Notes under the pieces: generated by a model
Told to the model about the DNA's origin: nothing
Seen by the model: the letters and a program-made list of their open reading frames with translations, nothing else
The model's database searches: none
Translations under genes and position numbers: made by a program
Shown here: one piece after another, positions 9,440 through 17,544 of the stretch
Numbering within the stretch: the stretch's first letter is position 1
Layout: each line of letters opens with the position of its first letter
NCBI RefSeq assembly: GCF_026005215.1
Contig: NZ_BPMA01000027.1
Coordinates: 1 to 64,000 of the forward strand
Direction of reading: 5' to 3'
Length of the DNA stretch: 64,000 nucleotides
From: Capnocytophaga catalasegens
GTDB taxonomy: Bacteria > Bacteroidota > Bacteroidia > Flavobacteriales > Flavobacteriaceae

Positions 9440-10096
9440 ATGACACTTTCAGAAGAAAATTACTTAAAAGCTATCTATCATCTGTCTAAAGAAACACCTA
9501 AAAGCGTAACAACCAATGCTTTAGCGCGAGTTTTAAAAACAAAAGCCTCATCAGTTACAGATATGATTAAGCGCTTAGCTCAAAAACAATGGGTTGTATA
9601 TAAACCCTATCAAGGTGTAGAGCTTTCAGAACAAGGACAGAAATCGGCTTTGAAAGTTATCCGTAAACATCGGTTATGGGAAGTTTTTCTGGTAGAAAAA
9701 CTTAATTTCTCGTGGGACGAAGTACACGAAGTAGCAGAACAATTAGAACATATACAATCGGATAAATTGGTAGAACAATTAGATATTTTTTTACAATTTC
9801 CAGACACAGACCCTCACGGAGACCCTATTCCAGACAAAAATGGAAATATGCCCATACGAAAAAAATTATTACTAAACGACCTTCGTGTAGGAGAACAAGG
9901 GTATTGTATTGGAGTAAAAAATACATCTAGTGAGTTTCTACAATATTTGGACAGAATAGATATTTCTATTGGAAAACTTATCAAAGTTGTACATTATGAA
10001 ACATTTGACAATTCAATACATATAATAACAGAAAATAAAGAAAAAAATATATCAGCGCTTATTGCAAAGAATATTTTTGTTAAAAAAGACGTCTAA
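9440..10096 (+). CDS. DtxR/MntR-family metal-dependent transcriptional repressor
   Basis: A 218-residue regulator. Residues ~1-65 form the winged helix (SEENYLKAIYHLS, TNALARVLKTKASSVTDMIK). The dimerisation/metal-binding domain follows (HRLWEVFLVEKLNFSWDEVH, AEQLEHI, DPHGDPIP), and a C-terminal FeoA/SH3-like domain is at about 150-218. Family members repress metal uptake genes when loaded with Mn(II) or Fe(II). The ATG at 9440 is preferred over an in-frame upstream ATG at 9305 because the extra 45 residues are unrelated to the family and the family starts exactly at MTLSEENYLKAIY. No metal transporter is next to it, so its targets are elsewhere. Confidence 0.92.
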   Translation: MTLSEENYLKAIYHLSKETPKSVTTNALARVLKTKASSVTDMIKRLAQKQWVVYKPYQGVELSEQGQKSALKVIRKHRLWEVFLVEKLNFSWDEVHEVAEQLEHIQSDKLVEQLDIFLQFPDTDPHGDPIPDKNGNMPIRKKLLLNDLRVGEQGYCIGVKNTSSEFLQYLDRIDISIGKLIKVVHYETFDNSIHIITENKEKNISALIAKNIFVKKDV

Positions 10097-10174
10097 GATA
10101 TAGAAATTTTCAACAAATATTTTTTTCCTTTAAAAAAATGCTATAATTTTGCCATCGCAAATTAAATTTAATTG

Positions 10175-10936
10175 ATGAGAAGTTCATTATTTATAAGTTT
10201 ATTTTTTCTTTTTACATCTTGTGAATGGTTCAAAAAAGATACGTTTGAGTTTGAGAATATAGCCCTTGAACAAACTTCAGAGCAGTGTGATACAACCGAT
10301 GATTGTCCTGTAGTTTCACTCAATTATTTGATAAGCAAAGCTCCTGAACCATTTGCTACAAAGTTCAACGAAACAATACGCAAGCGGTTACTGACTTTAT
10401 TAGAAATAGGAGGAGATAATTCGTTTGTAGAACATAGTAATATAGAAAAAGCCATTCAAACGTATTTCTATGAATATCAACAATTAAAAAAAATTTTCCC
10501 AGAAATGCCTGCATACGAAATAAATGTAGTTGATAGCATTTCGTTTCAGAATGATACATTGGTATCGCTGATGTCCAATGTATATACATATTCAGGAGGC
10601 GCACACGGGTATCAGTCGGTTACATTTCTAAACTTCAAACCTTCTGGAGTTTGTTATAGGAATGATGAACTTTTTTCTAATAAGGATAGTATTACACATA
10701 TTGCTGAACAATATTTTCGTAAGAAAGAACACATAGAAGGATTACTAAGTGAAAACGGATATTGGTTTGAACAAGACCAGTTTGCTCTTTCCAAAAATAT
10801 TGGTTTTGAGAAAGATTCGCTAATATTATATTACAATCCATATGAAATAACCTCGTATAGTGAAGGAGCAAAAATAATAAAAATACCTCTTGACCGAATA
10901 CAAAAATGGATTTTTATCAAAAACTTAAAAGATTGA
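10175..10936 (+). CDS. DUF4163/DUF3298-type lipoprotein
   Basis: A 253-residue lipoprotein: MRSSLFISLFFLFTSCEW, with the lipobox Cys at residue 16. The middle carries VMSNVYTYSGG-like residues (SNVYTYSGGAHGYQSVTFLN), the junction typical of PdaC/DUF4163 followed by DUF3298 domains. The C-terminus reads LILYYNPYEITSYSEGAKII, the usual DUF3298 ending. The domain pair occurs in RsiV and in peptidoglycan deacetylases, but no catalytic domain is present here. The ATG at 10175 is chosen over the TTG three bases earlier. A TAATTTTG box lies at 10144-10151. Confidence 0.83.
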   Translation: MRSSLFISLFFLFTSCEWFKKDTFEFENIALEQTSEQCDTTDDCPVVSLNYLISKAPEPFATKFNETIRKRLLTLLEIGGDNSFVEHSNIEKAIQTYFYEYQQLKKIFPEMPAYEINVVDSISFQNDTLVSLMSNVYTYSGGAHGYQSVTFLNFKPSGVCYRNDELFSNKDSITHIAEQYFRKKEHIEGLLSENGYWFEQDQFALSKNIGFEKDSLILYYNPYEITSYSEGAKIIKIPLDRIQKWIFIKNLKD

Positions 10937-11026
10937 CAAATTTTTCAGTTTCAGTTTTTGTTTTGAAAAATGTTTGTGCCAAAAACAATATTATTAAAAA
11001 ATAAACCCCAATTATATATTCAGAAA

Positions 11027-11377
11027 ATGAAGAAAGTGTATTATTTAAGTAATTGTGATACGTGTCAGCGTATTTTGAACGAAATTCATCTATCTGATGA
11101 TTTCGTTTTTCAAGACGTTAAACACCAACCAATTACAGAAGCAGAACTCGACTTTTTGAAGGGCGAGGTGGGTAGATACGAGCTTTTATTCAACAAAAGA
11201 GCGAAACTATACAGAGAGAAGGACATGAAAGCCGAAAATTTTTCAGATGATGATTACAAAAAACTTATTTTGGAGCATTATTCATTCTTGAAACGTCCTA
11301 TAATTATTATTAACAATCGAATAATTATAGGAAATGCAACCAAAATTATCAAAGAAATCCGAAAATATCTCGGATAA
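11027..11377 (+). CDS. ArsC/Spx-family thioredoxin-fold protein
   Basis: A 116-residue protein. The N-terminal MKKVYYLSNCDTCQRI contains a CxxC (C10, C13) in the arsenate reductase/glutaredoxin position, and the C-terminal half has FNKRAKLYRE and LKRPIIIINNRIIIGNA, the conserved cis-Pro region of the ArsC fold. An upstream in-frame ATG at 10970 adds 19 residues unlike the family, so 11027 is preferred. It may act as a small reductase or an Spx-like factor; no ars genes are nearby. A terminator hairpin follows at 11403. Confidence 0.87.
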   Translation: MKKVYYLSNCDTCQRILNEIHLSDDFVFQDVKHQPITEAELDFLKGEVGRYELLFNKRAKLYREKDMKAENFSDDDYKKLILEHYSFLKRPIIIINNRIIIGNATKIIKEIRKYLG

Positions 11378-11402
11378 TCAAGTTACTTAATTATTTAATA
11401 AT

Positions 11403-11445
11403 GGGAGTTTCGAATAAAAATATTTGTTTCGAAACTCCTTTTTTC
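11403..11445 (+). terminator. Terminator after the ArsC-like gene
   Basis: The arms GGAGTTTCGAA and TTCGAAACTCC form an 11-bp stem, followed by a T6 run. Confidence 0.85.
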
Positions 11446-11490
11446 AATTTTATATGTATCTTTGCAACAAGAAACCATAAATAGAAGCAT

Positions 11491-12300
11491 ATGTACAATT
11501 TATTGAAAGGAAAAAAAGGAATTATATTCGGTGCTTTAGATGAAAATTCGATTGCCTGGAAAACAGCAGAACGTGTATTTGAAGAAGGAGGAAAATTTGT
11601 CTTGACGAATGCTCCAATTGCTATGCGCATGGGGAAAATTAACGAACTTGCTCAAAAAACAGGAGCTGAAATTATCCCCGCCGATGCAACCAATATAGAT
11701 GATTTGCAAAACTTAGTAACCAAAGCAATGGAAATTTTGGGAGGAAAATTAGATTTTGTGCTTCACTCTATCGGAATGTCAGTCAATGTTCGCAAAAATA
11801 TTCCTTATACAGAATCTAATTATGATTTTACACTAAAAGGTTGGGACGTTTCGGCGCTTTCTTTCCATAAAGTATGTCAAGTTCTTTACAAAAACGATGC
11901 GATGAACCCTTGGGGAAGCATTGTTGCTCTTACTTATATGGCCGCTCAACGTACTTTCCCCGATTATAACGATATGGCTGATAACAAAGCCTACTTGGAG
12001 TCTATTGCTCGTAGCTTTGGTTATTTCTTTGGAAAAGACAAAAAAGTACGTGTCAATACTATTTCTCAATCGCCAACACCAACTACCGCAGGTCAAGGTG
12101 TAAAAGGATTTGATGGCTTTATTTCTTACGCAGAAAAAATGTCTCCGTTGGGTAATGCAACAGCTCAGGAGTGTGCAGATTATACTGTGAGCCTTTTCTC
12201 AGATCTTACTCGAAAGGTTACAATGCAAAACCTCTTCCACGATGGAGGATTTTCAAATGTAGGCGTTAGTCAAGAAGTTATAGAACAATTTTCAAAATAA
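11491..12300 (+). CDS. fabI: Enoyl-[acyl-carrier-protein] reductase (NADH)
   Basis: A 269-residue short-chain dehydrogenase-type enzyme performing the last reduction in each fatty-acid elongation cycle. It has the FabI-specific KGKKGIIFGALDENSIAW nucleotide-binding start, FVLHSIG, and the catalytic Y-x6-K in DYNDMADNKAYLES (Tyr ~159, Lys ~166). The TISQSPTPTTAGQGVKGF stretch lies in the substrate loop; the usual FabI SAGPIRTLA is replaced by a SQSPTPTTA sequence, as in the Bacteroidota branch. A TATCTTTG box lies at 11457-11464. Strong terminators on both sides suggest a single-gene unit. Confidence 0.96.
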   Translation: MYNLLKGKKGIIFGALDENSIAWKTAERVFEEGGKFVLTNAPIAMRMGKINELAQKTGAEIIPADATNIDDLQNLVTKAMEILGGKLDFVLHSIGMSVNVRKNIPYTESNYDFTLKGWDVSALSFHKVCQVLYKNDAMNPWGSIVALTYMAAQRTFPDYNDMADNKAYLESIARSFGYFFGKDKKVRVNTISQSPTPTTAGQGVKGFDGFISYAEKMSPLGNATAQECADYTVSLFSDLTRKVTMQNLFHDGGFSNVGVSQEVIEQFSK

Positions 12301-12325
12301 AAGAAAATTATATTTATTTATACAT

Positions 12326-12355
12326 AAGTCGTTAGTAATTAACGACTTTTTTTAT
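12326..12355 (+). terminator. fabI terminator
   Basis: The arms AAGTCGTTA and TAACGACTT are 9 bp each around a 5-base loop, followed by a T-rich run. Confidence 0.85.
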
Positions 12356-12535
12356 TTTTAATAATTCCTTCTTTTTGAATATAGAATTCTATCTCCCAAT
12401 ACAAACTATTTATTATTTTTCAATTGAAAGATATTTTTTTCGACACTTGTAGACGCTTTGTAGATGCTTTTTTTTAGGTTTTTCAGATATGTAGATGTAA
12501 ATTTGCCCCGAATTAACATTTTAAATTTTTTAAAA

Positions 12536-14671
12536 ATGACAGAAAAACAAATTTTAGCAAAAATCGACAAATGGGACAACGATGACAGAATTTCAGCCAT
12601 CATCGAGTTTGTGGAGGCGTTGCCCGTAGAAGAAAAAACACCTGCCGTACTGAGCGAACTCGGACGTGCGTACAACAATTTCTATTGGCTTGACCCTTCA
12701 GAAAAAAATCGAGAATATCTGCAAAAAGCCGTAAGCGTTTTCAATTATATCAAAGACGATATTAATCCGAAAAGTTGGCATTATCGCATTGGGTATGCAT
12801 ATTATTTTTTGGACAACATCGAAAAGGCAACAGAACATCTTTCGCAAACCGAAGAGTGCAACGCCAAAGAATTGCTTTCTTATCTTTCGATTGCCGTGGA
12901 AAAAGGGCTTAAACCTACGGAAGTAGCTCCGAGAGGCGAACTTAAATTCGAGTTTTTGTTGGAGCATTTTATAAAAGAAACCCAAACAAAAGCCGCTCCT
13001 TTGGCGGGTGTGTTGGCTCCCGGCGTTTCTGATGCCGAATTAGACAATTTTGAGCAAAAAATCGGAATAAAACTGCCTGAGTATTTCCGTACACTTCACA
13101 AAACTTTCAGCGGACAAACCGATAATAATGTACATTTTTTCAATAATCAACAGCGTTTTGTGGCTCTTTCGGAAATTGAAGCGATGCAACAACGATGGTT
13201 GGATTTCGTGGTGAAAAATTACGGCAACAATTGGCAAAAGAAACAACTATCCGCAGACGATTTTTTAGATGATGATATTATTAAAAATCAATTATTTAGC
13301 AAAAAATGGATTCCCCTTTTGGTTCGCACCAACGACCAAGGTATTGAGGAATTTCTTTGCTTTGATTTTGATGCTATCGAAAAAGAAGATTTCGGGCAAC
13401 TTATCGGCATATTGCCTAATCAGGAGCTTGAGAGTTATTTTATTGACTATGTGGAACAAAGCGTTTGGATGTGGTTTTACAACACTACCAATAGCATTTC
13501 CAGTGGAGAAATCGCTTACGATGAGGAGATTAACTCATTGATGTTCAGCAATGATAACGAAGGTTCGTTTGCACCAGCCTATTACGAAGAAGATGACCGA
13601 TTGGCTTTGGAGGATTACATTTCGGAGCATTTGGGCAAGTTTGACGATGTGCTTCACGAATTGGTTTCGCCTGATATTCATTGTGATATATACGTTATAA
13701 AACCTATGCCAGAACGAAATTATTACACTTTGGTAACGGGCGGTATGGGAGCTTTTGACATGTTTGTCCCAGAAGGATATCAAGGAGCTATCAATACCGA
13801 ACTGATGATTCACCTCCCTGCCTATTGGAATGTGAAAAGCGAGGAAGAAAAAGATTATTGGCCCATTCGCTGGCTGAAAATTTTAGCGAGATTGCCTATC
13901 GAACAGCAAACGTATTTGGGTTGGGGACACACCATTCCGACGGGCGAACCTTTGGAAGGAACGCAGTTTGATTGTTTTATGCTTATCGGGGCAGAAGATA
14001 AAAACAACGAAAACGCACTTGCTTCACTCCCAAGCGGACGCGAGGTACAATTCTTTACCTTAGTTCCTTTGTACGAACAAGAAACACTCTTCAAATTGGA
14101 AAATGGAGCAGAGGCTCTTACCGAGTTGTTTGAAGAAAAAAATATTCCTTATCCGCCAATAGTTGATGTAAATAGACCCAATATATGTCCTGACTACCAA
14201 GCATTGGAAAACAATAGTGCTTTGAACGATATCGCTTGGGCATTTAATCATACCAATTATCTTGGGCTTATGGCTTTCTGGGAAGATGTACGAGCGTATA
14301 ATGATGAAATTGAGCAAGATTTGGAAGATTTCAATCCGTTTGCAACCATTTTCAATACTCCGAAAGTAAAAGTGATTTACGAAGCTTGGGTAAAAAATGA
14401 AAAAGCCTTGTTCGCAATGGAACAATTTGTAGAAAGCCCCGAAGATATTTTTGATGAAGATAATGAAGAAGACGGACTTTATCAGGCAGAAATCATAGCC
14501 GAATTTACTGCTGGTGACAACAATAGCTTTGGAGCGTTGGAATTGCTTTGGAACATTCATAACTGCTTGCAAAACAAAGAACTCGGTGACCATATTTTCT
14601 TTGAAGGCTTCCAAATAGAAGGTTACGAAGAAGACGGAACTCCTGTTTTGTACTTGTATTTAGGCTCGTGA
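12536..14671 (+). CDS. SMI1/KNR4 plus Suppressor-of-fused domain protein
   Basis: A 711-residue cytoplasmic protein with no signal peptide. Residues ~1-130 are helical and TPR-like. Residues ~163-315 carry an SMI1/KNR4 (SUKH) domain (VSDAELDNFEQKIGIKLPEY). Residues ~345-540 form a Suppressor-of-fused domain (TGGMGAFDMFVPEG, WPIRWLKILARLP, LGWGHTIPTGEP). The acidic C-terminal ~170 residues are unassigned. SUKH and SUFU domains are known from immunity proteins of polymorphic toxin systems, and here both are fused in one chain. The ATG at 12536 is preferred over an upstream in-frame ATG at 12464 because the added stretch is AT-rich leader-like sequence. GC is higher than in neighbours. No toxin gene is seen nearby, so an immunity role is inference. 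Confidence 0.85.
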   Translation: MTEKQILAKIDKWDNDDRISAIIEFVEALPVEEKTPAVLSELGRAYNNFYWLDPSEKNREYLQKAVSVFNYIKDDINPKSWHYRIGYAYYFLDNIEKATEHLSQTEECNAKELLSYLSIAVEKGLKPTEVAPRGELKFEFLLEHFIKETQTKAAPLAGVLAPGVSDAELDNFEQKIGIKLPEYFRTLHKTFSGQTDNNVHFFNNQQRFVALSEIEAMQQRWLDFVVKNYGNNWQKKQLSADDFLDDDIIKNQLFSKKWIPLLVRTNDQGIEEFLCFDFDAIEKEDFGQLIGILPNQELESYFIDYVEQSVWMWFYNTTNSISSGEIAYDEEINSLMFSNDNEGSFAPAYYEEDDRLALEDYISEHLGKFDDVLHELVSPDIHCDIYVIKPMPERNYYTLVTGGMGAFDMFVPEGYQGAINTELMIHLPAYWNVKSEEEKDYWPIRWLKILARLPIEQQTYLGWGHTIPTGEPLEGTQFDCFMLIGAEDKNNENALASLPSGREVQFFTLVPLYEQETLFKLENGAEALTELFEEKNIPYPPIVDVNRPNICPDYQALENNSALNDIAWAFNHTNYLGLMAFWEDVRAYNDEIEQDLEDFNPFATIFNTPKVKVIYEAWVKNEKALFAMEQFVESPEDIFDEDNEEDGLYQAEIIAEFTAGDNNSFGALELLWNIHNCLQNKELGDHIFFEGFQIEGYEEDGTPVLYLYLGS

Positions 14672-14686
14672 TGAAGTTGTAAATAA

Positions 14687-14722
14687 CAAAAAAGGGCGAA
14701 AAGTTTTTTTCGCTCTTTTTTG
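14687..14722 (+). terminator. Terminator after the SMI1/SUFU gene
   Basis: Arms around GGGCGAAAA and TTTTCGCTC (one G-T pair) form a hairpin ending in a T6 tract, just past the stop codon at 14671. Confidence 0.75.
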
Positions 14723-14798
14723 AAAATTCGTAAATACACTCATTTGTAGTAGTTTATAATTTTAAAAATATTTTTTTAAGTAGTTTTTATATTTTTAA

Positions 14799-14828
14799 TT
14801 TGCATTTAAAAAAATCTTCTTACATTTG
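14799..14828 (+). promoter_or_regulatory. Strong promoter driving a short leader-like RNA
   Basis: TTTG at 14799-14802 and TACATTTG at 14821-14828 are 18 bp apart, a full consensus match. The expected transcription start is about 14835. The next terminator is at 14973-15006, so the unit is only about 170 nt. Confidence 0.75.
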
Positions 14829-14869
14829 CACCCGAAAATTATTGTCTAATATAATAAACAACGAAGAAA

Positions 14870-14947
14870 ATGCGTGTACTAAATTTTACATCTACAATTA
14901 CTTTCTCACGAAATCGTGAGTCGTTTCTTCGTGCTTCTCAATATTAA
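14870..14947 (+). CDS. 25-residue leader peptide candidate
   Basis: The ATG at 14870 opens a frame encoding 25 residues, starting MRVLNFTSTITFSRN and ending RASQY before TAA. It lies 35 nt after the predicted transcription start and 25 nt before the terminator stem. It is enriched in Thr, Ser, Phe and Arg (TSTIT; three Phe; four Arg), but no single residue forms the long run typical of classical leaders. Translation is not demonstrated. Ribosome position on this frame would change which of the two internal hairpins can form. Confidence 0.45.
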   Translation: MRVLNFTSTITFSRNRESFLRASQY

Positions 14948-14972
14948 CAGAACATTACAAAACAATATATTC

Positions 14973-15006
14973 AAGCCCGAAGATTCCAAAATTTTTGGGC
15001 TTTTTT
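14973..15006 (+). terminator. Terminator of the leader-like RNA
   Basis: AGCCCGAA pairs with TTTGGGCT (8 bp, one G-T) around a ~14-base loop and is followed by a T6 run. Confidence 0.8.
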
Positions 15007-15139
15007 GTGTCTTATCTGCACGGAAATCCCTGAAAAACTTAGAAAAAAATAAAATATAAAAGCTGTTGAGCTAATAAGGTTGTATTTTTTATAAATACAT
15101 CTATATCTGAATGTTACAGCATATTTTTAGAAAAGAATA

Positions 15140-15901
15140 ATGGGAAATTCATACATAGAAACTTCTCGAATTCGTTCCAAACGAACCAAAATACGATTAA
15201 AAAAGGAAGATTTCGAGAAATATATTCGTCAGCAAAATAAACTATGGCGAAAACTTTGGAAAATGCGTCAGGAGATTCCGTTGGTGCCACTTCCTGAGCC
15301 TTATCAAAAGGGATTTGTGCGTTTTTTTGTACTTCGGGACGATATAGCTCGGAGTAAAAGTGCCGATTTTTTCAATCAAATTTTAGAAAAAATCAATACT
15401 TACCAATATTCCGACAATCGTAAATTTCTGAAAAAGAAACGAAAACGAGGCAAAAAAATACAAGTTCCACGCGAACAAAAGTTACACAAAATCATCGAAT
15501 GGCAGTTTCCAAAATATAAAAAATTGGAATTTGACGAGAAGGAACAAGCCTATTTCATAAAAACCGAAGAATACAATCCGCAGCGGAAATCTTTTGAGAC
15601 TTTTTACGAATTTCGAGAGCCGTGGCGATTCGTTTTGCGTGTAAAGCCTTATATGATAACGCATTACAAACCTTTGGATATTGATTTGGAACGAGAACTT
15701 GCTCAGTTGAATAAGTTTTTGGACAATTACAAAGTTCGTGGAATTATACAGAAAAAAAACGTTGGGCATAGCTACGCTTGGAAAGATATTGAGAAGAAAA
15801 AAGGTAAGGAAAAATACAAAAATCCATTGCGGAATTTTAACTTTAAAAACCTTAATAATTCAGCAATGGAACTGGCAGAAATGCTTTTAAATTTTAAGTA
15901 A
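15140..15901 (+). CDS. Unrecognised highly basic protein
   Basis: A 253-residue protein with no signal peptide or membrane segment. It is very rich in Lys/Arg (for example SRIRSKRTKIRLKKEDFEKY at the start and FLKKKRKRGKKIQVPREQK in the middle) and aromatic residues. The motif REPWRFVLRVKPYMITHYKP at about residues 155-175 is the most conserved-looking piece. The basic character suggests nucleic-acid contact, but no known domain is recognised. It follows the orphan leader RNA terminator by 130 bp and precedes two small unknown genes. The region is accessory in character. Confidence 0.65.
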   Translation: MGNSYIETSRIRSKRTKIRLKKEDFEKYIRQQNKLWRKLWKMRQEIPLVPLPEPYQKGFVRFFVLRDDIARSKSADFFNQILEKINTYQYSDNRKFLKKKRKRGKKIQVPREQKLHKIIEWQFPKYKKLEFDEKEQAYFIKTEEYNPQRKSFETFYEFREPWRFVLRVKPYMITHYKPLDIDLERELAQLNKFLDNYKVRGIIQKKNVGHSYAWKDIEKKKGKEKYKNPLRNFNFKNLNNSAMELAEMLLNFK

Positions 15902-15939
15902 CAATAAAAAATAAAGAAACAAAAAATCATATAGAAAAA

Positions 15940-16095
15940 ATGTATCAATTGGAAATTCAGAAGAATGATTTGATTTTTGAATTTCAGAAATTGCCCCTTA
16001 ATGAGCAAGTTAGCGTTCTTAATGAAAAGCTGGATTTAAAAAATTACAACAAATGCAAAACAGACTTTTTGTTAGATATTTTAAACAGATACTAG
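15940..16095 (+). CDS. Small unrecognised protein (51 aa)
   Basis: An ATG at 15940 opens a 51-residue frame (MYQLEIQKNDLIFEFQKLPL ... LLDILNRY) ending in TAG. It is charged and helical, with no signal or membrane segment. It lies 38 bp downstream of the basic protein gene and 54 bp before the next small gene, in the same direction, suggesting one unit. Codon use looks coding, but the frame is short. It could be the remnant of a longer gene. Confidence 0.4.
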   Translation: MYQLEIQKNDLIFEFQKLPLNEQVSVLNEKLDLKNYNKCKTDFLLDILNRY

Positions 16096-16149
16096 ATTGA
16101 CAATCAAGTATTAATACAGATTTGGAAAAACTGGCTGGGAACAACTCTG

Positions 16150-16449
16150 ATGCACGAATTTAACAAGCGAGAGGGAATAATCTCCTTTTTTGGTTCAAAT
16201 CCTGAATTGAAGTCAGTGATGATTTCAGAAATTTTTGATTTTATTGAGCAATATTTAGTTGTGCAATATTCTGACAATGAAAGTTATGCTGATGAAATTA
16301 TCGTTTGTAATGCGGTTTTGCTTTTGTGGGATTTAGGTTATAAAAACGCCTTGCAATCGCTTATTAGAAAATATCAAACCGTTTGCGACGAATATTTCGA
16401 TGAAGAAGATTATCAAAAAATTGAGAATATTACAGAAAATGAAGGTTAA
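16150..16449 (+). CDS. Small acidic unrecognised protein (99 aa)
   Basis: A 99-residue acidic helical protein (EGIISFFGSNPELKSVMISE ... YFDEEDYQKIENITENEG). No family is recognised. Its size, acidity and position next to the SMI1/SUFU gene would fit an immunity-type protein, but that is only context. It is the third same-strand gene of the 15140-16449 group and is followed by an inverted repeat shared with the convergent fructokinase gene. Confidence 0.5.
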   Translation: MHEFNKREGIISFFGSNPELKSVMISEIFDFIEQYLVVQYSDNESYADEIIVCNAVLLLWDLGYKNALQSLIRKYQTVCDEYFDEEDYQKIENITENEG

Positions 16450-16466
16450 ATATAGTAAGAATAAAG

Positions 16467-16488
16467 ACTGTCTGATTTTTTCAGACAG
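16467..16488. terminator. Inverted repeat between convergent genes
   Basis: CTGTCTGA and TCAGACAG pair around a T-rich loop. It sits between the small acidic gene (plus) and fructokinase (minus). T-runs beside the stem are weak, so termination in either direction is plausible but not strong. Confidence 0.5.
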
Positions 16489-16536
16489 CCTGATTTTTAT
16501 CTAAACATAATGCTTTATGTATTTATTTCTTACCTT

Positions 16537-17412
16537 CTAAAAAAGCTCCACAAAAGCATCAGCAAGGCGAGGCATCGCTCCGTGTTGTTGGCATACGTAA
16601 GCAGCGACTTCCACAGCTAACTGATGCGCTTCCTCAATACTTTTGCCATTGAGATATGCTGCTACAAAAGCTGCCGTAAAAGAATCTCCAGCACCTACCG
16701 TATCGGCTACGTGTACTTTCGGCGAAGGCAGAAATGACGTTTTGGTATCGGTAAAAACATAGCTTCCTTGTGTTCCTTTGGTCAAAATCAGAATTTTTAA
16801 ATTGTATTCTTGTAATAATCTGGTGCAAATAGCTTCTTCTGTTCCGTTCCACCCGAAAAGAGTTGCGATTTTAACCACTTCCTCATCATTGAGCTTCATC
16901 ATATTTGCCAGAAGTAACGATTCGTGAATGACTTCTTGAGTATAATAGTCTAATCTCAAATTAATGTCAAATATTTTCAGACTATCCTCAGGCATAGCTT
17001 GTACAAACTTACGGATTGTAGCCCGTGACACTTCGCTACGCTGTGCCAATGAACCAAAACAAACCGTTTGTGTGTTTTTTGCCAAATTCTCGGTTCGGGC
17101 TGTGAATGGGATATTATCCCACGCTACATTCTGGCATATCTCATATTGCGGAATACCTGCTCCACTGAGTGTTATTTGCACCGTTCCTGTTGGGTAATCG
17201 GTTGTTTCGAGCAGATAATTTAGATTTTTTTCTTCTAAACTTTGCAGAATTTCTTTGCCCAAAAGGTCTTCGCCAATGGCACTTACCGCATAGCCGTTAA
17301 ACCCAAATTGCGATATGTGATATGCGAAATTGGCAGGTGCTCCGCCTAATACTTTCCGTTCAGGGAAAACGTCCCAAAGGATTTCTCCTAATCCTACAAC
17401 TATATTTTTCAT
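16537..17412 (-). CDS. Fructokinase (PfkB family)
   Basis: A 291-residue sugar kinase of the ribokinase/PfkB fold, phosphorylating fructose released by levan breakdown. The N-terminal GEILWDVFPERKVLGGAPAN substrate region and the C-terminal DTVGAGDSFTAAFVAAYL anion-hole/catalytic Asp motif (~residue 240) are intact. It is the last gene of the levan utilisation locus, 132 bp downstream of the permease. The locus logic (GH32 enzymes, permease, kinase) supports fructose as substrate. Length is normal for the family. Confidence 0.92.
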   Translation of the reverse strand: MKNIVVGLGEILWDVFPERKVLGGAPANFAYHISQFGFNGYAVSAIGEDLLGKEILQSLEEKNLNYLLETTDYPTGTVQITLSGAGIPQYEICQNVAWDNIPFTARTENLAKNTQTVCFGSLAQRSEVSRATIRKFVQAMPEDSLKIFDINLRLDYYTQEVIHESLLLANMMKLNDEEVVKIATLFGWNGTEEAICTRLLQEYNLKILILTKGTQGSYVFTDTKTSFLPSPKVHVADTVGAGDSFTAAFVAAYLNGKSIEEAHQLAVEVAAYVCQQHGAMPRLADAFVELF

Positions 17413-17544
17413 TGGCTTATTTTTTTCGTTTTTTGTGTTTTTGTGAATACCACCACAGATACAGCAAATATCGTAAATAATATTGATATGATAAACAAAA
17501 TATTTGAATATTTTTAGTTATTATACAAAATAAATATGAATGTT

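Larger units (their letters stand above)
14835..15006 (+). ncRNA. Putative leader/attenuator RNA or small RNA
   Basis: A consensus promoter, a 25-codon peptide frame (14870-14947) and an intrinsic terminator (14973-15006) delimit a ~170-nt transcript. Inside the peptide frame, CTCACGA (14905-14911) pairs perfectly with TCGTGAG (14914-14920). The overlapping CACGAA (14908-14913) can instead pair with TTCGTG (14928-14933), so two mutually exclusive hairpins exist. This layout resembles transcription attenuators of amino-acid operons. However, the next gene (15140) is not a recognisable biosynthetic gene. It may be an orphan attenuator, a small RNA or a dual-function RNA. Confidence 0.55.
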
